Shown: positions 1-9,116, numbered from the stretch's first letter. The stretch is 64,000 nucleotides of DNA from UBA11891 sp049890035 (GCA_049890035.1 JBMHCG010000037.1:17139-81138); one strand, 5' to 3'. A program made the numbers and translations. Notes: generated from the sequence alone by a model not told the origin.

Positions 1-917
1 GGAATTTGGGTGTCTTTTCGGAACGACCAAAGAGCTTCAATAATGTGTAAGGTATTGGGTCGCATCAAAACAAAATAAGGATGTGAGCTTTGCATCATCG
101 CATGTAATGTAAGGGCTTCTGACTCGACCAAAGCGATAAAAGTGTCCATGTCACCGGCATGCATAGCAAGGGCTAATTTTTGAGTGTTTTGGTGAGCTTG
201 TTCAAAACGAGCACTGGCGAAAGGATGTCCTTTCATCAACCCATGCCCAAGGGTGCTACTCACCGCTTTTTGTCCTTTATCGACCAATAAAATACTGTCT
301 TGAAAAGTATGAAAAATAGGGGGTAGATCTTCACCAAAAGGGATGGCGTATTCATCGGAGCTGCCGTTAAAATGTGGGTGATGTCCCCATAACATCATGG
401 GGCCTTTGGTACTGCGGGCAGCACTCCCCGATCCCAATCGGGCCAGAAAAGAAGTCTTTTGCTCCCAAAACTTTGCCTCTCGGGGAGGGGAACAGGCTTT
501 TTCAATAGCGATCAAGCCGGCTGATAAAGCAGCATAAGCCGCTGCAGAGCTGGCGATGCCGCTGCTGTGAGGAAAAGTATTGGAGCTCGAGATTTCTAAC
601 TCCATTTCTTTCAGGAAGGACTGATAGGGAAGTATACGAGTAAAGAAGGCATACAATTTGGGATGAAAATCAGGGCGAGCTTTGCCCTCAAACAAAAAAG
701 TAAATGCCGGAGTCTCCTTTTTTCTCTTGGCCGGTTGAAAGGCAATCGCTGTTTTTGTTGTACTGCTATTGAGGGTAAAACTCAGCGAAGGATTTTTGGG
801 CAATTGTTGCCCGTATTTTCCCCAGTATTTTATCAAAGCAATATTGCTCGGTGCCTCCCAGCGTTCCTCCCCTGTGGGAAGCGAGGAAAGTGTTGGACAG
901 ACAAAATTTGTATTCAT
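1..917 (-). CDS. mvaD: Diphosphomevalonate decarboxylase, 3' end beyond window
   Basis: Decarboxylates mevalonate diphosphate to isopentenyl diphosphate, the last step of the mevalonate route to isoprenoids; cytoplasmic GHMP-kinase-fold enzyme. Reading the minus strand from the ATG at 917 gives about 305 codons without a stop. They include the N-terminal APSNIALIKYWGKYG motif near residue 30, the SSNTFPHSSGIASSAAAYAAL phosphate-binding loop near residue 110-130 (quoted in part: NTFPHSSGIASSAA), and RLGSGSAARS further on, all hallmarks of this decarboxylase rather than mevalonate kinase. The C-terminus is cut by the window edge. The start is supported by a TATCTTTG box five bases upstream, which would give a leaderless message. 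Flavobacteria are known to use the mevalonate pathway, so this fits the lineage. No mevalonate-pathway partner is visible on the right side. Confidence 0.93.
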   Translation of the reverse strand, partial: MNTNFVCPTLSSLPTGEERWEAPSNIALIKYWGKYGQQLPKNPSLSFTLNSSTTKTAIAFQPAKRKKETPAFTFLFEGKARPDFHPKLYAFFTRILPYQSFLKEMELEISSSNTFPHSSGIASSAAAYAALSAGLIAIEKACSPPREAKFWEQKTSFLARLGSGSAARSTKGPMMLWGHHPHFNGSSDEYAIPFGEDLPPIFHTFQDSILLVDKGQKAVSSTLGHGLMKGHPFASARFEQAHQNTQKLALAMHAGDMDTFIALVESEALTLHAMMQSSHPYFVLMRPNTLHIIEALWSFRKDTQI

Positions 918-922
918 CGTGA

Positions 923-930
923 CAAAGATA
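923..930 (-). promoter_or_regulatory. -7 promoter box for mvaD
   Basis: TATCTTTG on the minus strand matches the Bacteroidota sigma consensus TAnnTTTG. It ends five bases before the mvaD ATG, so transcription would begin at or beside the start codon. A clear TTG -33 element at the usual spacing is not evident. Confidence 0.6.
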
Positions 931-1023
931 TTGTTTTGAGGCAGCAAAAAGAGGGAAAGAAGGAGGAAATACCGTATCCTATTTTTTTTGTATCTTGATG
1001 AGGCTAACCAATCTTATCAACTT

Positions 1024-1452
1024 ATGTTCACAAAACAAACACTTTTGGCTACTCTAGTGGGTGGTCTTACCATTTATTTTTTGGGCTGGATTTTTTACGA
1101 CCTGATTGCAGGAAGTTATTTCGAAGACAACACCTTGCATGAGATTCCAGAACGAATGGATATGGCCAGTATAGCACTGGGCGCATTGATTCAAGGATTT
1201 GCACTGTCCAATTTGTATCGCTATTGGCATACTTCACGGACCGGGCGCTTTCGCGGATTCGAAATGGGTGCTTGGGTCGGATTGTTCACCGGACTGGGCT
1301 CGGGATTGATTTTCTATGGCACAGCAGCCGTGCACACCCTTAACACCCATTTGGTCGATGCTGCTTGGCATATTGTTTTCTACGGGATCACTGGAATGCT
1401 CATTGCATGGTCCTACGGCTTGATGACAACCAACAGTAGTTCGGAGAACTAA
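1024..1452 (+). CDS. Small four-helix membrane protein, DUF1761-like
   Basis: A 142-residue protein of unknown function that is almost entirely hydrophobic. Four membrane segments can be drawn at about residues 5-25, 50-68, 82-102 and 115-135. The glycine-rich first helix ending in GWIFYD, the charged RTGRFRGFEMG loop before helix three and the overall length resemble DUF1761 proteins, but I make that link only from pattern memory. An in-frame TTG at 988 would add 12 residues; I prefer the ATG at 1024, because the A+T-rich region up to about 1000 looks like the promoter (TATCTTGA at 991-998). The gene is divergent from mvaD and its stop codon overlaps the stop of the convergent phosphodiesterase gene. 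Confidence 0.72.
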   Translation: MFTKQTLLATLVGGLTIYFLGWIFYDLIAGSYFEDNTLHEIPERMDMASIALGALIQGFALSNLYRYWHTSRTGRFRGFEMGAWVGLFTGLGSGLIFYGTAAVHTLNTHLVDAAWHIVFYGITGMLIAWSYGLMTTNSSSEN

Positions 1453-2222
1453 GGTTTTTTCGATGTAGAAATACGCTCGGGGTAATCGGTTATAATACCT
1501 TCTACCCGGAGCGTTTTCATTTTTTCGATGTCATCAATCTCATTTACTGTCCAAGGATACAAAGCAAATCCGGCCTCATGAATTTTTGTCACGTTGTTTT
1601 TGTTCAGGGTTTTGTAATCCGGATTGATTGCAAAAGCGTTTAATTGCTGAGCTATTGACAAGGCATCCAAAGGATCATCCTCGGTCAGTATGGCAATGGG
1701 TATGACTGGATTCAAAGTCCGAAATGATTGCAATTCCTCCCAATTGAAACTAGAAACAAAGACCTTTTCAGGAGACCAATTTGTTTGGGATTGATTAAAA
1801 TAACGTTCTAAGGTTTTGTTCGTTGTGAGTGCCGTATTGCTTCCCTTTAGCTCAATATTCAAACGTACTTTCCCGTCGATACGTTCCATAACCTCGTCCA
1901 GAGTGGGAATTTGATATCCGCCCAAGACATTTACCCGACGTAAACTATCAAGGGAATATTGTTCAATATACCCTTGTGAGTCCGTCAGTTGATCAAGTGT
2001 TTGGTCGTGAAAAACAACCAGCTCTCCCGTTGCACATCGAAAAATATCAATTTCAATACCGTCTACGCCAAGATCCAGAGCTTTTTGGATGGAAGGTAGG
2101 GTGTTTTCTGCTAGGTGCCCACGTGCCCCTCGATGGCCAATGATTTCAGGCTGGTAGTCCGTTTGGCATTGCATAAAAAAAATTGTTAGGAGTATGGCAA
2201 CGGTCTTTGGTGTGTTTTTCAT
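1449..2222 (-). CDS. Glycerophosphodiester phosphodiesterase family lipoprotein
   Basis: Predicted to hydrolyse glycerophosphodiesters released from phospholipids to glycerol-3-phosphate and an alcohol. The 257-residue protein begins with a lipoprotein signal whose lipobox is FFMQC (Cys about residue 19), so it should be anchored in a membrane facing the periplasm or surface. The GDPD TIM-barrel signature is present: HRGARGHLAENT with the catalytic His near residue 30, then DGIEIDIF and VVFHD carrying the metal-binding Glu/Asp and second His. The end has the conserved PWTVNE and GIITDYP motifs. It is the last gene of the maltose operon, 18 bases after the amylase, although its substrate is not a glucan; co-transcription may be incidental. 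Confidence 0.9.
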   Translation of the reverse strand: MKNTPKTVAILLTIFFMQCQTDYQPEIIGHRGARGHLAENTLPSIQKALDLGVDGIEIDIFRCATGELVVFHDQTLDQLTDSQGYIEQYSLDSLRRVNVLGGYQIPTLDEVMERIDGKVRLNIELKGSNTALTTNKTLERYFNQSQTNWSPEKVFVSSFNWEELQSFRTLNPVIPIAILTEDDPLDALSIAQQLNAFAINPDYKTLNKNNVTKIHEAGFALYPWTVNEIDDIEKMKTLRVEGIITDYPERISTSKKP

Positions 2223-2240
2223 AGGCCCTTTTAATTGTCA

Positions 2241-3668
2241 TTAATTGGTCTGGCTCGTAGGGAGTTCTTTATTGGATAAAATCCAAAATTCCCAAGGTTT
2301 CATATCATACTGATACGACTCCGACAAGCGCTTGGGTTTGTTATCCGGAAAACGAAACCAACGGGCGTTGTAAGGCATCGTGAACTGAGCATGTGTGCTT
2401 TTGAGGTTGACCATAAACAACAGCGTGTCACCCTCTTTGGATCGCTCCAATGCCAGTACATCGTTAAGGGGGGATTTTTGGTAGATTGAACGGGCGGTAG
2501 GAATCACTCGAAAAGCGGCTTGTTCAGTGCCTGCCGCCAAAACAGGAAGCTCGTTTTTCAAACGACCCAATCCTTTTAATAGCTGCATTGTTTCGCCGGC
2601 TACTTTAGGAAAGCTATCTTTTTCGAAAAATAACAATCGTTTATCAAGATCGTATTCCTGACCGGAATAAATTAGTGGCATGCCCGGACTCATATACTGC
2701 AAGGCAGTCATGGCATGGGCAGCCGCACCATAACTTTCAACAATGGTTCCATTCCAGGAATTTTCATCGTGATTACTCACAAAATTGACACGAATGTTTT
2801 CTTTCCCATACACCTGATCCAACACCTCCAGATGCTTGACCCAATCGGACATGGATTTTTTCTCTTGGGCTATATCTTTGCTCAGTCCGTGTCCAGGCCA
2901 ATCGTAAGTGGCATCAAATTTACTAACCAAATCGATTCCCCCGGGATGGTGCACATCGGTCTCAGCTAAAAGAAAAACAGGTTTGATGCGTTTCATTGCA
3001 GCAAAAGTTGTTTCATAGAAAGTTTCCGGAACCGCATAGGCTTGATCTACGCGAAAGCCATCTATATTGCATTCACGAACCCAGTACAACATGGCTTGGC
3101 GCATGGCTTCCTGCATCTCTGGATTTTCGTAATTGAGATCCGCTACATCAGTCCATCCGTAGGATTCTCCTGTAAATGGGTTAATGGGATCGATGATTTC
3201 TCCTTTTTCATTTTTCAGATAAAAATCAGGATGGGAGGCGATCCATTCATGATCCCAGCCTGTGTGTCCCGGTACCCAATCCAAGATAACAAACATACCC
3301 AACTCATGTGCTTTGCGAACCAGGGCTTTAAAATCATCTAGGGTACCAAATTCAGAATTCACTTTGTCGTAGCTCGAAACGGCGTAGTAACTTCCCAAAG
3401 GGCCTTTACTTTTGGTCGTGGATATCGGATTGATTGGCATCATCCACAATATTTTTACACCCAGTTCTTTTAAAATAGGGAGGTCTTTGGCAAACGCATT
3501 AAAGGTTCCTTCGTTGGAATATTGTCGGATGTTGGCTTCGTATAAAACCGCCTGGGCTATATCCTTTTCTGCAATAGGTGCCCACTGAATGGGTTTTCTG
3601 GTTTCTTGGGGTTGGGGTTGACAACCCAACAGAGCGAGGGTACAGAGTACCGGGATTAGTGTTTTCAT
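2241..3668 (-). CDS. GH13 alpha-amylase, lipoprotein
   Basis: Glycoside hydrolase family 13 enzyme cleaving alpha-1,4-glucans. The 475-residue protein has a lipoprotein signal (lipobox ALLGC, Cys 16) and is probably on the outer membrane or cell surface, the position of SusG in the Bacteroides Sus system. Catalytic motifs in order: DWVPGHTG (region I, about residue 123), GFRVDQA with the nucleophile Asp near 205, LLAETD with the acid/base Glu near 234, and SNHDEN with the transition-state Asp near 299. It is shorter than SusG and I see no inserted starch-binding module. It lies five bases after the periplasmic GH13 gene and would supply maltooligosaccharides to it. Exact specificity (amylase against oligo-glucosidase) cannot be read from the motifs. 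Confidence 0.9.
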   Translation of the reverse strand: MKTLIPVLCTLALLGCQPQPQETRKPIQWAPIAEKDIAQAVLYEANIRQYSNEGTFNAFAKDLPILKELGVKILWMMPINPISTTKSKGPLGSYYAVSSYDKVNSEFGTLDDFKALVRKAHELGMFVILDWVPGHTGWDHEWIASHPDFYLKNEKGEIIDPINPFTGESYGWTDVADLNYENPEMQEAMRQAMLYWVRECNIDGFRVDQAYAVPETFYETTFAAMKRIKPVFLLAETDVHHPGGIDLVSKFDATYDWPGHGLSKDIAQEKKSMSDWVKHLEVLDQVYGKENIRVNFVSNHDENSWNGTIVESYGAAAHAMTALQYMSPGMPLIYSGQEYDLDKRLLFFEKDSFPKVAGETMQLLKGLGRLKNELPVLAAGTEQAAFRVIPTARSIYQKSPLNDVLALERSKEGDTLLFMVNLKSTHAQFTMPYNARWFRFPDNKPKRLSESYQYDMKPWEFWILSNKELPTSQTN

Positions 3669-3673
3669 CGTTT

Positions 3674-5506
3674 TTAATTCAATTCAAATATCCATGTTGT
3701 TTTGGCTGGAACCATCAGTAGGTCGTTGGTGTTGTAGTGGTTTCTAGACAGGGCTTCTGTTGCGGTTTTACGATTTGCTGTCCCTTGTCGGTATCGGTTC
3801 CAGTCCAATTCTTGCGTTTGCGAGTTGTTGTTCACTATGACCATGATTCTTGAAGCCTCTGTGTAACGAAAATACACATAGAGATCGTTTTGCGGAACAT
3901 AATGTAGGGTTTTTCCATCGTGAATGGCCGTTTGTTGATTTCGCCACTGCAACAATTGACTCGTAAAGTCATGGTAGCGTTGCTGTCTAGGGGTGCGTTC
4001 TGTGGTCAAAAAAGCATTTTGAGGGTCTTGGGGCCAGCCACCAGGAAAATCTCTTCGTATGTCTCCATCGCCTAAGGACTTGTCTCCCTTCATTCCAATC
4101 TCACTGCCATAATAGAGCTGTGGAATGCCTCGAAGGGTACACAGGACTTTGAGCAAGCGTTGGTAATCTTCAAATTTTGGAAATTCCTGATTGATGCGGT
4201 TGGTGTCGTGATTTTCCAAAAAGAGTAAAATCTGATGCGGGTTGGCATAGAGGAAATCTTTTTGAAGCGTTCGATACAACAAATCCATTCCTCCGTACCA
4301 GGTTTGATTGTCTTGGTGAAATCCTTTTAAAAGTGCCTTTCGAATTGGGAAATCCATTACCACAGGTAGCGGTGTTTTATGTTGGGTTAGTTTGGCTACC
4401 GGACTATCTTTTTGCCAATAGGCTACAGCAACAGGATCCTCCACCCAACTCTCCCCGACAATGGTGAAATCTGGATAAGCGGACTGAATCGCTTCCACCC
4501 ATTGCTGCATGGCTATTGGATTGTTATAAGGATAGGTATCCACTCGAAACCCATCGAGCTGGGCCAACTCTATCCACCACAAAGCATTTTGGATCAAATA
4601 GCGCAGAAGGATTGGATGGGTTTGATCCAAATCAACCATGCTAGGAACAAACCATCCTGCCTCCATTTGCTGGTAATCACTATCCGTTCGATAGGGATCG
4701 GTATAGACTTCCTTACGGTGATTCGTTTCTGTGTAGTTTTGGAACTGATGAATGATCCCGGGCTCAGGAGGATCCACAACCATCCAATGATGTACGGCCC
4801 AATGATTGGTGACATAGTCCATCAGCAATTTCATACCATTTTTATGCAACGCATCAGATAACGCCCTGTAATCCTCCAGGGTGCCATAACGAGGATCTAT
4901 TTGATACAAATTGCTTTGTGCATAGGTGTGATAGGAAACCCGTTCGTCGTCATCCGTACATACAGGTGTCAACCAAAGGGTTGAAACCCCCAATTCTTTC
5001 AAGTAATCTACTTGATTGATAATTCCTTGTAAGTCACCGCCATGACGCCCATCTCTGTCTGAACGGTTGGCTTTTTCACGAACCAAAGGACTGGAATCAT
5101 TGTCTGGATTCCCATTGGCAAATCGATCGGGCATGATCAGGTAAACAATATCAGAACTATCGAAACCTTGATGTCCCTTACTGTTCTCACGTGCTTTCAG
5201 TTCGTATGTGTAACGAAGTGGGGAACGCGAAGGATGGGATAATTGTATATCAAATTGCTGCTGTGGTTGATTTACTAAATCCAAGTGCAATAAGAGGTAA
5301 TTGTTATTGGAGGGGGTTTCCACCTTGAAAGGAATGGAGGCATTTAATGCCACCGTATAGTCCCCTAACTGCTGCCCATAAAGCATAAGTGTTAGTTCGT
5401 GGTTCGGCATCTCTGCCCACCAAAAAGGAGGTTCCACTTTTTCTAACTGTGCGCTGAGTTGGAACACCCACAACAAACACAATATGGATACGAATCGTGT
5501 TTGCAT
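3674..5506 (-). CDS. GH13 neopullulanase/cyclomaltodextrinase-like (SusA type), periplasmic
   Basis: Predicted to trim maltodextrins in the periplasm. The 610-residue protein has a Sec signal peptide (cut after about FQLSA, residue 19) without a lipobox. An N-terminal beta-domain of the cyclomaltodextrinase type (WWAEMPNHELTLMLYG) precedes the catalytic barrel, as in SusA. Motifs: DYVTNH (region I), GFRVDTY with the nucleophile near residue 319, VGESW with the acid/base Glu near 351, and ENHDTNR near 432, the last with the Asn-Arg typical of neopullulanases. A C-terminal beta-sandwich ends the protein. Starts two bases after the GH65 stop, so it is co-transcribed with the phosphorylase. No SusC/SusD pair is in the window. 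Confidence 0.93.
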   Translation of the reverse strand: MQTRFVSILCLLWVFQLSAQLEKVEPPFWWAEMPNHELTLMLYGQQLGDYTVALNASIPFKVETPSNNNYLLLHLDLVNQPQQQFDIQLSHPSRSPLRYTYELKARENSKGHQGFDSSDIVYLIMPDRFANGNPDNDSSPLVREKANRSDRDGRHGGDLQGIINQVDYLKELGVSTLWLTPVCTDDDERVSYHTYAQSNLYQIDPRYGTLEDYRALSDALHKNGMKLLMDYVTNHWAVHHWMVVDPPEPGIIHQFQNYTETNHRKEVYTDPYRTDSDYQQMEAGWFVPSMVDLDQTHPILLRYLIQNALWWIELAQLDGFRVDTYPYNNPIAMQQWVEAIQSAYPDFTIVGESWVEDPVAVAYWQKDSPVAKLTQHKTPLPVVMDFPIRKALLKGFHQDNQTWYGGMDLLYRTLQKDFLYANPHQILLFLENHDTNRINQEFPKFEDYQRLLKVLCTLRGIPQLYYGSEIGMKGDKSLGDGDIRRDFPGGWPQDPQNAFLTTERTPRQQRYHDFTSQLLQWRNQQTAIHDGKTLHYVPQNDLYVYFRYTEASRIMVIVNNNSQTQELDWNRYRQGTANRKTATEALSRNHYNTNDLLMVPAKTTWIFELN

Positions 5507-5508
5507 GT

Positions 5509-7794
5509 TTATTCTTTTGTTACCGTTGTCGTTTTACCATTCAATCGAAGTGTCAATGGTTGCTCTCCTTGCCACAGAAGCTGTGTTCCATGAGCATCCA
5601 CTGCTACTTCTAGAACGGCCCCTCGGAAAAGGATTTTAAATTGGAAAGAGTCCCATGCTTGGGGGAGTTTGGGTTCCAACACCAGGGTTTCCTCATGCAC
5701 ACGCAGTCCACCAAAACCTTCCACTACACTCATCCAAGTACCCGCCATGCTGGTGATGTGGAGTCCTTCGTGAACTTCTTTGTTATAATCGTCCAAATCC
5801 AATCGGGAGGTGCGCAAATAAAAAGCATAAGCCGCTTCCAAACGATCGAGTCGGGCGGCCAAAATCGCATGGATACAGGGTGAAAGAGAAGACTCATGGA
5901 CGGTAAATGGTTCGTAGAACAAATAGTGTTTTTTAAGTGTTTCAACAGAAAAATCCGTTTCGAAAAGATAAAATCCTTGGAGGGTATCTGCTTGTTTGAT
6001 ATAAGGGGATCGCAAAATCCTGTCCCAGGACCAAAATTGGTTCAGCGGACGTTCTGTCTCTGACAAAGCAGACACGGGAATTAATTCTTTGTCCATGAAT
6101 CCGTCTTGTTGCAGGTATACTTCATTGGCTGGATCCCAGGGAAAGTACATCCCTTTGGCTATTCGCTTCCAATGCTCGGCTTCGGACGCCTGCCACTGAA
6201 CAGCTTTTGCTATGCGCTCGAAGGCCTCCGGATTGTTTTTCGCAACTTGTGAAATTTGCTCAGCAGTATATATCAAACACCACTTAGCAAGGTAGTTGGT
6301 GTACCAATTGTTATTGACGTTGTTTTCATATTCATTGGGTCCAGTTACACCCAAGATCATGAATTTCTCCTTTGCCTTGGACCAACTGACTCGTTGGGCC
6401 CAAAACCGGGCTATCCCAATGAGTACTTCCAGTCCCATCTCAGGGATATAAGTGCGGTCGTTTGTATAGCGAGTATAATTGTAAATGGCGAATGCAATAG
6501 CACCATTTCGGTGGATTTCTTCAAAGGTGATTTCCCATTCGTTGTGGCATTCTTCACCATTCATAGTCACCATTGGATACAAGGCGGCACCGTCTTTGAA
6601 ACCTAATTTTTGAGCATTTTCAATCGCTTTATCCAATTGTTGGTAGCGGTATTTTAAGAGGTTCCGAGCTACTTTTTGTGGCTTGGTCGCCATGTAAAAA
6701 GGGAGGCAATAAGCCTCTGTGTCCCAGTAGGTACTTCCACCGTATTTTTCTCCTGTAAATCCTTTGGGGCCGATATTGAGTCGTGCATCCGCACCGTTGT
6801 AGGTTTGGTTGAGTTGAAAAATATTGAATCGGATGGCTTGTTGGGAGGCGACATCACCTTCTATTTGAATGTCTGCCATTTCCCAGATGTGGGCCCATTC
6901 CTGGATGTGCTCCTCGAGCAAGCCCTGGAAACCAATTTGAATCGCTTCCATGGCAACCGAATCTGCGACTGCTATCAATTGGTCTTCGGGATGATGCAGT
7001 GTAGAAACATAACCTCCTACTTTGAATAAGCTCGCTGTTTGCCCAGCCGTCAACTGGCACTGGAAGGATTCCTCCAAGCGATTTTTTTGTTCTTTTTTTT
7101 GCGCTATTGCAGTCGCAGGGTTGCCTGCGATACGGAATTGATTTCGCATGTAAGTTCCCACACCAAAGGCTGTTTTATATGTTCGATTTACCAAAACAGC
7201 TGTTTCGGAATGAGATTGATCAACAGCCTCCCAAAAGGGGTCATCCCAATTGCTATCTTGGTTTTTTATGTTCGCATCCAAATACGAACAAAACGATATA
7301 CCAACAGTTTGGTCGAGTGACTTAATCTCATATTGTATGGCTCCAACCTCTGTTCTTTTTAAAGAAAGAAATCGTTGAATTCTAGCTTGTATTCGAGCCC
7401 CTTTTGAGGTTGTAATCTCAAAAGTACGACTGTATAGTCCTTCTTTCATATCCAGACTGCGCTGAAAAGAATGAATAGTCGCTGTTTTGAGATCCAATAT
7501 TTCTCCATTGATAGCAATTGAAATACCAATCCAACTGGGTGCGTTAAGGACCTTAGCAAAATACTCTGGATACCCATTTTTCCACCAGCCTACTTTTGTC
7601 TTGTCGGGATAGTAGACACCTCCAACATAAGATCCCTGAAAGGTTTCCCCACTGTAGTTTTCTTCAAAATTGGCACGTTGCCCCATCGCTCCGTTACCAA
7701 GACTAAAAAGACTTTCAGCGGCAGTTACCTTATTTTCATTCCATTGCGATTCGATAATCCTCCAGGGATCCAATTGAATATAGTCGTTTTGCAT
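5509..7794 (-). CDS. GH65 maltose phosphorylase (or related disaccharide phosphorylase)
   Basis: Cytoplasmic phosphorolysis of maltose to beta-glucose-1-phosphate and glucose. The 761-residue length and lack of a signal peptide fit the family. The N-terminal super-sandwich (EQWNENK-like start, FSLGNGAMGQRANFEE) is followed by the alpha/alpha barrel with GSTYWDTEAYCLPF and the segment GEECHNEWEITFEEIHRN near residues 411-428, which contains the catalytic general acid Glu; its wording is closest to maltose phosphorylases among GH65 enzymes as I remember them. Pairing with beta-phosphoglucomutase directly upstream supports beta-glucose-1-phosphate as product. Trehalose or kojibiose phosphorylase cannot be fully excluded from sequence alone. 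Confidence 0.93.
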   Translation of the reverse strand: MQNDYIQLDPWRIIESQWNENKVTAAESLFSLGNGAMGQRANFEENYSGETFQGSYVGGVYYPDKTKVGWWKNGYPEYFAKVLNAPSWIGISIAINGEILDLKTATIHSFQRSLDMKEGLYSRTFEITTSKGARIQARIQRFLSLKRTEVGAIQYEIKSLDQTVGISFCSYLDANIKNQDSNWDDPFWEAVDQSHSETAVLVNRTYKTAFGVGTYMRNQFRIAGNPATAIAQKKEQKNRLEESFQCQLTAGQTASLFKVGGYVSTLHHPEDQLIAVADSVAMEAIQIGFQGLLEEHIQEWAHIWEMADIQIEGDVASQQAIRFNIFQLNQTYNGADARLNIGPKGFTGEKYGGSTYWDTEAYCLPFYMATKPQKVARNLLKYRYQQLDKAIENAQKLGFKDGAALYPMVTMNGEECHNEWEITFEEIHRNGAIAFAIYNYTRYTNDRTYIPEMGLEVLIGIARFWAQRVSWSKAKEKFMILGVTGPNEYENNVNNNWYTNYLAKWCLIYTAEQISQVAKNNPEAFERIAKAVQWQASEAEHWKRIAKGMYFPWDPANEVYLQQDGFMDKELIPVSALSETERPLNQFWSWDRILRSPYIKQADTLQGFYLFETDFSVETLKKHYLFYEPFTVHESSLSPCIHAILAARLDRLEAAYAFYLRTSRLDLDDYNKEVHEGLHITSMAGTWMSVVEGFGGLRVHEETLVLEPKLPQAWDSFQFKILFRGAVLEVAVDAHGTQLLWQGEQPLTLRLNGKTTTVTKE

Positions 7795-7803
7795 AAATCC
7801 TAT

Positions 7804-8451
7804 TTAATCAAATAAAGAAGCCAACCGAGAAAAGGGATAGGTTTCAAAATCACTCACATAATTGGCTGCATGTTTTAGAATATCGGGGCTCCCCACAGCA
7901 ACGGCTGTCATCTTTGCTGAATTAGCAGCATCAATTCCAGCCTGCGAATCTTCAAACACTATACATTGTTCTGGACTTTTACCCAAAGCGGTAGCGCCTT
8001 TGAGAAAGACTTCTGGGTTGGGTTTACTTAGACTTAGGTCATTGCCATCAACAATGGCATCGAAAAAAGGCGTGATCTCAAGCCGATCAAGAATGGGACG
8101 TGCATTTTTACTTGCCGATCCCAAAGCGATAGGGATTTTATTTTCTTTTAATTCGGTTAAAAAAACAAGAACTCCCGGAAGGGCATCTTTTGGACTCACC
8201 GCATCTACCAGTGTCAGGTATTTTTCGTTTTTTTCATTAAGAAATTGATCTCTTTGTCTGCTGCTGATTGCCTGTCCAGACCATGCAAGAATCCGTTCTA
8301 GGGAAGCCACACGGCTGACCCCTTTCAACTGTTCATTTTGTGCGATTGTCAATTCAAAATCCAATTGTGCGGCTATGGCTTGCCATGCCAGGAAATGGTA
8401 TTTGGCAGTATCCACCAAAACACCATCTAAGTCAAATATTGCTGCTTTCAT
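7804..8451 (-). CDS. pgmB: Beta-phosphoglucomutase
   Basis: Converts beta-glucose-1-phosphate to glucose-6-phosphate in the cytoplasm, linking maltose phosphorolysis to glycolysis. It is a 215-residue HAD-superfamily protein. Visible motifs: FDLDGVLVDTAKYHFLAW at residues 6-23 with the nucleophile and acid/base Asp pair and the KYHF cap start typical of beta-PGM, LKGVSR in the cap (substrate loop), GSASKNA (motif II), SKPNPEVF (motif III Lys) and FEDSQAGIDAA (motif IV). It is the first gene of the maltose operon, nine bases before the GH65 gene, with a TATTTTTG promoter box ten bases upstream of its ATG. No LacI-type regulator is seen nearby. Confidence 0.94.
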   Translation of the reverse strand: MKAAIFDLDGVLVDTAKYHFLAWQAIAAQLDFELTIAQNEQLKGVSRVASLERILAWSGQAISSRQRDQFLNEKNEKYLTLVDAVSPKDALPGVLVFLTELKENKIPIALGSASKNARPILDRLEITPFFDAIVDGNDLSLSKPNPEVFLKGATALGKSPEQCIVFEDSQAGIDAANSAKMTAVAVGSPDILKHAANYVSDFETYPFSRLASLFD

Positions 8452-8461
8452 TGTCCGGCAT

Positions 8462-8469
8462 CAAAAATA
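8462..8469 (-). promoter_or_regulatory. -7 promoter box for the maltose operon
   Basis: TATTTTTG on the minus strand, ten bases before the pgmB ATG, matches TAnnTTTG. It is the only good box between the ferredoxin gene and the five-gene maltose cluster, so it probably drives pgmB through the phosphodiesterase gene. Confidence 0.5.
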
Positions 8470-8530
8470 AAAAAACGGAAGGAAAACAAAACAACTTCTA
8501 TAAATAATTCACCTCCACACAAAAGGTGCT

Positions 8531-8884
8531 TTAATCCTCTGGAGCCAATGCAATATGAAGTCCATCCAGATCGCTGGTAATTGGAATTTGGCATGCCAAT
8601 CGGCTATTGGCTTTCACATGAAAAGCCTCGGCCAACATGGCTTCTTCATCCGCTGATTTTTCTGGTAATTGATGATTCGATTGGATGTAGCATTGACAAG
8701 AAGCACAGAGTGCCATCCCGCCACAGGTTCCCTCGACGGGTAGTTCGTGTGCTTTGCACACTTCCATCAAATTCATGGCCATGTCGGTTGGAGCGATTAT
8801 AGAATGGACACTTTCCTCACGGTCTGTAACTGTTATTTGAATATCCAAAAAGAAAGATTTAGGAAGTTTCCGCAGCTTCAACAC
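8531..8884 (-). CDS. 2Fe-2S ferredoxin (adrenodoxin-like)
   Basis: Small electron carrier with one [2Fe-2S] cluster. The ligand pattern is CGGMALCASC followed by LAC about 40 residues later, that is C-x5-C-x2-C...C, as in bacterial ISC-type/adrenodoxin-like ferredoxins. The C-terminus ends in LDGLHIALAPED. The ATG at 8884 overlaps nfu by 26 bases; an in-frame TTG at 8848, just after the nfu stop, would start the protein at LDIQITVTDRE, closer to the usual family N-terminus of about 105-110 residues, so the true start is uncertain. Clustered with nfu and mrp, which points to a role in Fe-S cluster supply or use. Confidence 0.9.
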   Translation of the reverse strand: MLKLRKLPKSFFLDIQITVTDREESVHSIIAPTDMAMNLMEVCKAHELPVEGTCGGMALCASCQCYIQSNHQLPEKSADEEAMLAEAFHVKANSRLACQIPITSDLDGLHIALAPED

Positions 8885-9113
8885 TAATAACTTGTTCGAT
8901 CTGAGGAGCGTGTTTTTTGATGGTCATCTCAACCCCTGTTTTCATGGTCATTTGATTGACACTACAAGAAACACAAGCTCCGTGTAACTGTACTTTAACG
9001 AGTTTGTCCCCAATAATATCTACTAAGGAAATGTCACCGCCATCAGAAGCCAAAAAAGGTCTAATTTCATCAAGTGCTGCGAGAACGGAGGATCTAATTT
9101 CAGTGCTGTTCAT
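8859..9113 (-). CDS. NifU C-terminal-domain Fe-S scaffold (Nfu)
   Basis: An 84-residue protein made of one NifU-like domain that binds a transient [4Fe-4S] cluster at a dimer interface and passes it to target proteins. The start RPFLASDGGDISLVDI and the motif GACVSCSVNQMTMKTGVE with its CxxC pair are diagnostic. No A-type or IscU domain is attached. It begins three bases after the mrp stop and its end overlaps the ferredoxin reading frame, so mrp-nfu-fdx form one operon for cluster handling. Confidence 0.93.
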   Translation of the reverse strand: MNSTEIRSSVLAALDEIRPFLASDGGDISLVDIIGDKLVKVQLHGACVSCSVNQMTMKTGVEMTIKKHAPQIEQVISVEAAETS

Positions 9114-9116
9114 GGT

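Noticed and set aside
663..998. Open frame of 111 codons on the plus strand
   Set aside because: It lies antisense to mvaD, whose minus-strand protein has clear family motifs; the plus-strand product is basic and resembles nothing.
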